Positions 59,656 through 64,000 of a stretch of 64,000 bases of DNA are shown here, in pieces. The notes below the pieces were generated by a model that saw nothing but the letters and a program-made list of their open reading frames with translations, was not told where the DNA came from and searched no databases. Origin of the DNA: Methanobacteriota archaeon (GTDB lineage Archaea; Thermoplasmatota; Thermoplasmata; Methanomassiliicoccales; Methanomethylophilaceae). The position numbers were made by a program, and so were the translations under genes. The stretch is from assembly GCA_023402275.1 (NCBI GenBank), contig JAEXCH010000003.1, forward strand, positions 8,254-72,253. The letters run 5' to 3'. How positions within the stretch are numbered: the stretch's first letter is position 1; each line of letters opens with the position of its first letter.

Positions 59656-60888
59656 ATGAAAGAAATGAAAATATTTACATTAGCAATCTCAATAATACTG
59701 CTCACTATAACAGTAATTTTGCCTTTTGGATTTTTCGATGGAGATAGTTTTAAAAAAGAAATTAATGAAAAATATACAATTGAAGATACCTCTATCAATT
59801 CAATTAATGATATAGTCTTTGTATCTATCGATATGGAAGAAAACCAACCTTTCGATCTTTCAAAAAACATAAGGAAACAAAGTGATTTTGGATCAATAGG
59901 AAAAAACGATGTTGTGCTCATTGATGGGGCGATAACAAAAAATATGAAAGAATTGAAAACATCGATATTGTATGATAATATCGATACGTTGATTGAGAAT
60001 TCAAATCCGGTAATAGTAATTGCTAATGATCCCGGTTTAATTACAAATAGAGATAATTTACGGTTTGCAACGGCTTTTACAGATGAAGCGGATGTTTTCT
60101 GTATCTATTATGAATCTACCACAGGTGCAACACATAGTCATAGTATTACGGGGCGAACAATAGAAGAATCGCTATCAATTGCATATAAATGGACAAAAGA
60201 CTTATTAATTGAAGATAAGTCGCTTAGTTCTGGAAATGATATTAATTTCATATCTCCTCCCGGGACATATTGGGCGCTTGCTGCTACGTCTAATGTGACT
60301 AAAACATGCGAAGATTTTGGTATGATGAGTGTCAAATCATTCCATTATATGCTTATGGGTTACCCAAGAGGAACTAACTATGTCATGACCTCATACCAGC
60401 TACAGGGTGAGCCCTTTGATATATCTACCTATTGGGATCGTTACAATGCGGTTGCAGACATGGGTATTGCAAATAATCTAAGTAATAGGCAAGAACTGAT
60501 GACTTATTCTCCAACAGCTAGTGGCGGCAATACTACAATAGGAGTGAATATGAATATTGGAGTTTCTGGAAATGGAGTTTCTGGAAATATAGGTGGCACC
60601 TGGTCATATACTGTACCAGATATCGTATTCCATAATGATACTAGTTATTCAAGTAACAAGTTTGATGTTTGGTATGATTTTAATGAAAAAGGCGTGAATA
60701 AGACAAATACTCAAGAAATAAGGCCAGGGATGCTGACTTCGGGATATATAGATGGTAGATGGCCTTATTTATATGAATATAATGAAACTGATGTTTACAA
60801 AATAACATTTTATAGGGATCGTCATCCATCGTTAATGGATATGATGGAAACGTTTACCGAAAGTGTCAGAGTGTACATTCCTTTTTAA
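59656..60888 (+). CDS. exported two-domain protein, long paralogue in AT-rich island
   Basis: 410 aa. Signal anchor near residues 7-25 (FTLAISIILLTITVILPFGF); ATG 59656 follows GGGGGTT. Domain 1 (to ~205) is the shared domain of the preceding gene, with conserved FTDEADVFC and HSHSI. Domain 2 (~215-410) is beta-rich: SPPGTYWALAATSNVTKTCE, then a Gly/Asn-rich stretch (NIGVSGNGVSGNIGGTWSYT) ending in VYIPF. Two cysteines may form a disulfide outside the cell. No family recognised; it may be a secreted or surface protein. It ends at a clear hairpin plus T-run terminator. Confidence 0.72.
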   Translation: MKEMKIFTLAISIILLTITVILPFGFFDGDSFKKEINEKYTIEDTSINSINDIVFVSIDMEENQPFDLSKNIRKQSDFGSIGKNDVVLIDGAITKNMKELKTSILYDNIDTLIENSNPVIVIANDPGLITNRDNLRFATAFTDEADVFCIYYESTTGATHSHSITGRTIEESLSIAYKWTKDLLIEDKSLSSGNDINFISPPGTYWALAATSNVTKTCEDFGMMSVKSFHYMLMGYPRGTNYVMTSYQLQGEPFDISTYWDRYNAVADMGIANNLSNRQELMTYSPTASGGNTTIGVNMNIGVSGNGVSGNIGGTWSYTVPDIVFHNDTSYSSNKFDVWYDFNEKGVNKTNTQEIRPGMLTSGYIDGRWPYLYEYNETDVYKITFYRDRHPSLMDMMETFTESVRVYIPF

Positions 60889-60891
60889 AAC

Positions 60892-60920
60892 CTTCTCCTC
60901 AAGGAGAAGATATTTTTTTT
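60892..60920 (+). terminator. hairpin with T-run after the exported paralogues
   Basis: CTTCTCC-TCAA-GGAGAAG (60892-60909), a 7-bp stem with a 4-base loop starting four bases after the stop, followed by ATATTTTTTTT. It has the layout of an intrinsic terminator with a U-tract and is the clearest in the window. Confidence 0.7.
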
Positions 60921-61290
60921 CCTTTCAACGAATATGATTTATTTTAGTGCATAAACACAAATATTCTCTGGGCTATTTCTTTATACTATCTTTATATGAT
61001 TTTTAATGGGTCATAGACAGCTGCCAACCTCTATGTGATATTCGTCCAAATTGATTGATTGAAACCGGTGTGCTTGACGGGTTAAGTGCGCACTGGTGTG
61101 TTATTATATGCTAATCAATATATTTTGCGATTTATCTATACATTGAGTATCCAAGATCTTGTTATGTACATTTTAAACATTGATAGGTTTGGATTTGACG
61201 TAATGTTATATACATATATACTTGATAAAATTGGTTAAATGATACACTATAACTGTACACTATTAGTAAAGATAAAACGATATTTCTTCC
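60921..61290. other. AT-rich gap with a possible structured RNA
   Basis: 370 bases without an ORF I can support. Within it, 61064-61073 (ACCGGTGTGC) pairs over 10 bases (two G-U) with 61088-61097 (GCGCACTGGT) around a 14-base loop, and a weaker CATAGA/TCTATG hairpin lies 40 bases to the left. This GC-richer patch stands out from its surroundings. A TATA-like CTTTATATG lies near 60993. The right end has TATATACATATATAC, probably the promoter of the AAA ATPase. Confidence 0.4.
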
Positions 61291-62491
61291 ATGGCATTAC
61301 GTAAAGTCGAACGTACACAATATTTGGATCAACTTGAGATGTTCCGTGATAGAACGGATACTATAAAGGTGATCACCGGGGTCCGGAGGTGTGGTAAATC
61401 GACCCTCTACTTGATCAATATGTCAACAGGCTGATATCTTCAGGCGTTCCAAAGGAAAGGATATTCCGAATGAATCTCGAATCAGCTGAATTCTTTGACA
61501 TAGTCGATCACAGGGCATTGACCGATCATATCTATTCAAAGGTACCATCCGATCAAAGATACTATGTGTTCTTGGATGAGATACAAAGGGTCGATGGATG
61601 GGAGAGATCGGTGAATGCACTATTGGTGGACAGGGATGCCGACGTCTACATAACTGGCTCGAACTCCCATCTCCTTTCATCTGAATTAAGCACTTTCTTG
61701 ACAGGCAGATACACAACTGTGAATATGCTACCTCTTTCTTTCAAAGAGTTCAGAGAACTCCATTCAGATAAAGGAATGACCGATGCGGAACTTTTTTGGA
61801 AATTCTTGACCTATGGCGGATTCCCTAGTGCAGATCCCATGGAAGGGGATGCATTTGCAAGAAGGAATCTGCAAGACCTTTACTCTTCAATTGTATTCTG
61901 GGATGTCATATCGAGAGGGGATGTAAGGAACACAGGCGAACTGAATCGTTTGATAACGTACATGATGATAAATGTCGGAATCCCGTCTCGATACGCAGTA
62001 TCGTTAATGGCATGGGGGACATCCACAGGGAGACCGTTGAGAGGTATCTTAATATGGCCGAGCAAGCATACATCCTTTATCGTGCAGACAGGTATGATCC
62101 GGCAGGAACATCTTTACAACCGAATCCAAAGTACTATTCCGTTGATCAAGGTCTTAGGAATATGTCGCTGGGATTCGACCTTTCGGATATAGGAAGGATA
62201 CTGGAGAACATAGTATATCTGGAATTGATAAGACGAGGGCACAAGATAACCATCGGTAAATGGAACTCCAAAGAGATCGATTTCGTAACGAATATGCCTG
62301 ACGGAAACAGACAGTACATACAGGTGTGTTATGATATAAACTCGGAAGGCACAATGGAAAGAGAGTTATCTCCTCTCAGGGAAGTTAAGGATTCTTTCAA
62401 AAAGCTGGTGATAGCAATGATGCCTCCTGGGTCATATTTCACAAATGATGGGATAGAGATCAAGAACATACTGGAGTGGTTGTTGGAGTGA
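61291..62491 (+). pseudogene. AAA_14/DUF4143 ATP-binding protein broken by two frameshifts
   Basis: Three frames together give one protein. Frame A from ATG 61291 reads to VITGVRRCGKSTLYLINMSTG and TGA. The true continuation DQYVNRLISSGVPKERIFRM begins one base off near 61411. Frame B then runs FLDEIQRVDGWERSVNALL, YITGSNSHLLSSELSTFLTG and DVISRGDVRNTGELNRL. A second single-base loss near 61981 (GGAATCCC instead of GGAAATCCC) shifts into frame C: PVSIRSIVNGMGDIHRETVE to NILEWLLE. It contains Walker A, Walker B and the C-terminal DUF4143 domain. Such ATPases are common accessory genes of unclear role. Recent decay or sequencing error are both possible. Confidence 0.85.
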
Positions 62492-62520
62492 CCCCTAGAT
62501 ACAATGTCTTGTAAGGAACA

Positions 62521-62548
62521 ATTTTTCGACCCACATGTATCGAAAAAT
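62521..62548 (+). terminator. 9-bp inverted repeat downstream of the AAA ATPase
   Basis: ATTTTTCGA (62521-62529) and TCGAAAAAT (62540-62548) with a 10-base loop, 29 bases after the ATPase stop. Likely a transcript end; an operator for the helicase gene downstream is the alternative. Confidence 0.45.
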
Positions 62549-62651
62549 GATCTGTGAATAACATACACTTAAATACAACGATTGCTACACGGGATTAGAA
62601 TATAGAGGTCCCATTCACTTTCGGGCTTTTGGTATTTGTGGAATGAGGATC

Positions 62652-64000
62652 ATGGTCAATTTTGAGGACTTGGGAATTAGGGATTGTATAGTGAAAGGCA
62701 TAACGGACATGGGATGGGTAGAACCAACACCTGTTCAGATCGCAGTGGTACCGGAAGGACTCGGCGGAAGGGATATTTTCGCACAGGCACAGACCGGTAC
62801 CGGAAAGACGGGAACATACGCAGCCATCGTTCTCGGAAGGATACCCTCCGGTTCAAAGAGACCGACAGCAATCATTCTTGCTCCAACAAGAGAGCTTGCA
62901 AATCAGATAGATGCTGAGATAAGGAAGATGTCCAGATATTCAGGGCATAAGAGTGTTGCGATATACGGCGGAGCAAGCATAAGCGACCAGATCTACAAAT
63001 TGAGGAAAGGTACGGACATCATAGTCGGTACTCCCGGAAGAGTAAAGGACATGATCACAAGGGAAGCCCTTGATCTCTCCCAGATAAGGGAGGTAGTCCT
63101 TGATGAAGCCGACCGTATGCTGGACATGGGATTCTCTGAGGAACTGGACTTCATAATGGATGCCGTTCCTAAGGAAAGGCACACACTTCTGTTCTCGGCA
63201 ACAATGGCACGCGAGATCAAGAGCTTGGCACTCCGTCAGATGGACGATCCCATGGAGATGATCGTATCAAAGGATGAGCCGTGTTCCGATCTTACCACAC
63301 AATATTACGTTCAGGTATCAAGAAGCGGAAAGAAGGACAGACTCCTTTCCATAATAGAGAATGGCAACCCTAAAACGATCGTGTTCTGTCAGACAAAGAA
63401 GATGGTCGATGAACTAACATCGGATATCTCAAGGGGACACAGAGTAGGATCCATTCACGGCGATATGCCCCAGGGAAAGAGGGAGAAGGTCATCAAGAGC
63501 TTCAGGAACGATAGCATAGATGTCCTGATAGCAACAGATGTTGCAGCAAGAGGCCTCGATGTCAACAATATCGATATCGTTGTCAACTACGATGTACCCG
63601 CAGACCCTGAGACCTACCTTCACAGGATAGGCCGTACAGGAAGGGCAGGTAAGGAAGGAACAGCGATATCCTTTGTAACTAAATCCGAGGATCACAGGGT
63701 AAGGAATTACGAGAGAGCCACCGGAAAGAGGATCGAGAAGATCAGGATCGAGGACATGGCACGCGTTGAGAGAGTGCATGTTGAAAGACCTCCAGTAGAG
63801 TTTGTAGAGGCATCGATCGTTAAAGTAGCAAAGACAAAGATACCTAAAGCACCTGTGGCGGCCCCTAAAGTATCCAATAAACCTAAAGTTGTGCCTTTGG
63901 CGGTCAAAGAGATCAGACAGCCTGTAAAACAGGGCCCCAGTGCTCCGAAAGGAACATTCATGCTTCAGATAAATCTTGGAAAGATAGATGGCCTCAGGAG
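62652..64000 (+). CDS. DEAD-box RNA helicase, 3' end cut by window edge
   Basis: At least 449 codons, open to the edge. ATG 62652 follows GAGGATC; ATG 62643 is in frame too. Motifs in order: PTPVQIAVVPEGL (Q), AQTGTGKT (I), APTRELANQI (Ia), TPGRVKDM (Ib), LDEADRMLDMG (II), LLFSATM (III), IVFCQTKKMVDEL (IV), ATDVAARGLDVNN (V), HRIGRTGRAGKEG (VI). A Lys/Pro-rich linker follows, and the visible end FMLQINLGKIDGLR resembles the start of a DbpA-type RNA-binding domain, so it is probably a CsdA/DbpA-like helicase of ribosome assembly or cold response. TATA-like CTTAAATAC lies near 62568. Confidence 0.95.
   Translation, partial: MVNFEDLGIRDCIVKGITDMGWVEPTPVQIAVVPEGLGGRDIFAQAQTGTGKTGTYAAIVLGRIPSGSKRPTAIILAPTRELANQIDAEIRKMSRYSGHKSVAIYGGASISDQIYKLRKGTDIIVGTPGRVKDMITREALDLSQIREVVLDEADRMLDMGFSEELDFIMDAVPKERHTLLFSATMAREIKSLALRQMDDPMEMIVSKDEPCSDLTTQYYVQVSRSGKKDRLLSIIENGNPKTIVFCQTKKMVDELTSDISRGHRVGSIHGDMPQGKREKVIKSFRNDSIDVLIATDVAARGLDVNNIDIVVNYDVPADPETYLHRIGRTGRAGKEGTAISFVTKSEDHRVRNYERATGKRIEKIRIEDMARVERVHVERPPVEFVEASIVKVAKTKIPKAPVAAPKVSNKPKVVPLAVKEIRQPVKQGPSAPKGTFMLQINLGKIDGLR

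Noticed and set aside
1..64000. CRISPR arrays, transposases, integrases or prophage genes
   Set aside because: I saw no regularly spaced direct repeats, no transposase or integrase motif and no phage structural gene in the window.
1..64000. In-frame TAG read-through (pyrrolysine) genes
   Set aside because: No two adjacent frames separated by a single TAG and forming one known family were found; the frame breaks seen (AAA ATPase) are base losses, not TAG codons.

Overview
The window reads as chromosomal DNA of an anaerobic, probably host-associated archaeon. The best fit is a member of the Methanomassiliicoccales / Thermoplasmatota. The archaeal signature is strong: sn-glycerol-1-phosphate dehydrogenase, membrane-bound LonB, Hel308, a Cgi121-type KEOPS subunit, archaeal threonyl-tRNA synthetase, NadM-type NMN adenylyltransferase, UPF0179 and the thiolase/HMG-CoA synthase/DUF35 set of the mevalonate route. 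Promoters look like TATA boxes placed for TBP/TFB. A desulfoferrodoxin and an iron-sulfur flavoprotein point to strict anaerobiosis. None of the roughly 60 intact genes whose stop I read ends in TAG; this is expected of a lineage that decodes UAG as pyrrolysine and supports the assignment. No methanogenesis gene lies in the window, so the order-level call is an inference.

Layout. 1-3610: leuA-leuC-leuD-leuB operon (minus strand, leuB cut by the window edge), with a possible leucine-rich leader ORF in front of leuA. 3617-5470: exported repeat protein whose 3' part is much more AT-rich than its 5' part. 5572-19750: housekeeping block (desulfoferrodoxin, Isf, egsA, UPF0179, purC, pncC-nadM, lonB, exported transglutaminase-like protein, hel308, thrBC, cgi121), ending in a fragment of an ABC-transporter ATPase. 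20035-23380: regulator-HMG-CoA synthase-thiolase-DUF35 operon. 23427-28929: tandem PPK2 protein, methyltransferase, AhpD-like protein, aconitase. 28931-31046: accessory islet with HepT/MntA, tRNA-Pro(CGG), DinJ/YafQ and a second ABC ATPase fragment. 31058-39809: exported transglutaminase-like protein, pdxST, small unknowns, short FNT channel, isocitrate dehydrogenase, MMPL transporter. 39840-43819: bacterial-type thiE-thiS-thiF-thiG-thiH-tenI operon. 43890-50634: thrS, membrane FKBP, uracil-DNA-glycosylase-like protein, thiDN, metY. 50635-58635: divergent argGH and argCJBD, then an ACT-domain regulator candidate. 58636-62491: AT-rich island with two paralogous exported proteins and a frameshifted AAA ATPase. 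62652-64000: DEAD-box RNA helicase, cut by the window edge.

The genes form a largely biosynthetic region: leucine (leu), arginine by the acetyl-recycling route (argJ), threonine, methionine/cysteine (metY), 2-oxoglutarate (acnA, icd), pyridoxal phosphate (pdxST), thiamine (thi operon plus thiDN), NAD (nadM, pncC), purines (purC) and archaeal lipids (egsA, HMG-CoA synthase). The most interesting signals are: (1) the leuA leader ORF; (2) a thiolase-like protein in the mevalonate operon that has lost its nucleophilic cysteine and its catalytic histidine; (3) shared TTGTTC/GAACAA elements around the TATA boxes of argG, argC and the ACT-domain gene; (4) zero TAG stops; (5) the mosaic surface-protein gene; (6) two separate decayed ABC ATPase tails; and (7) a HepT toxin frame with no usable start codon.
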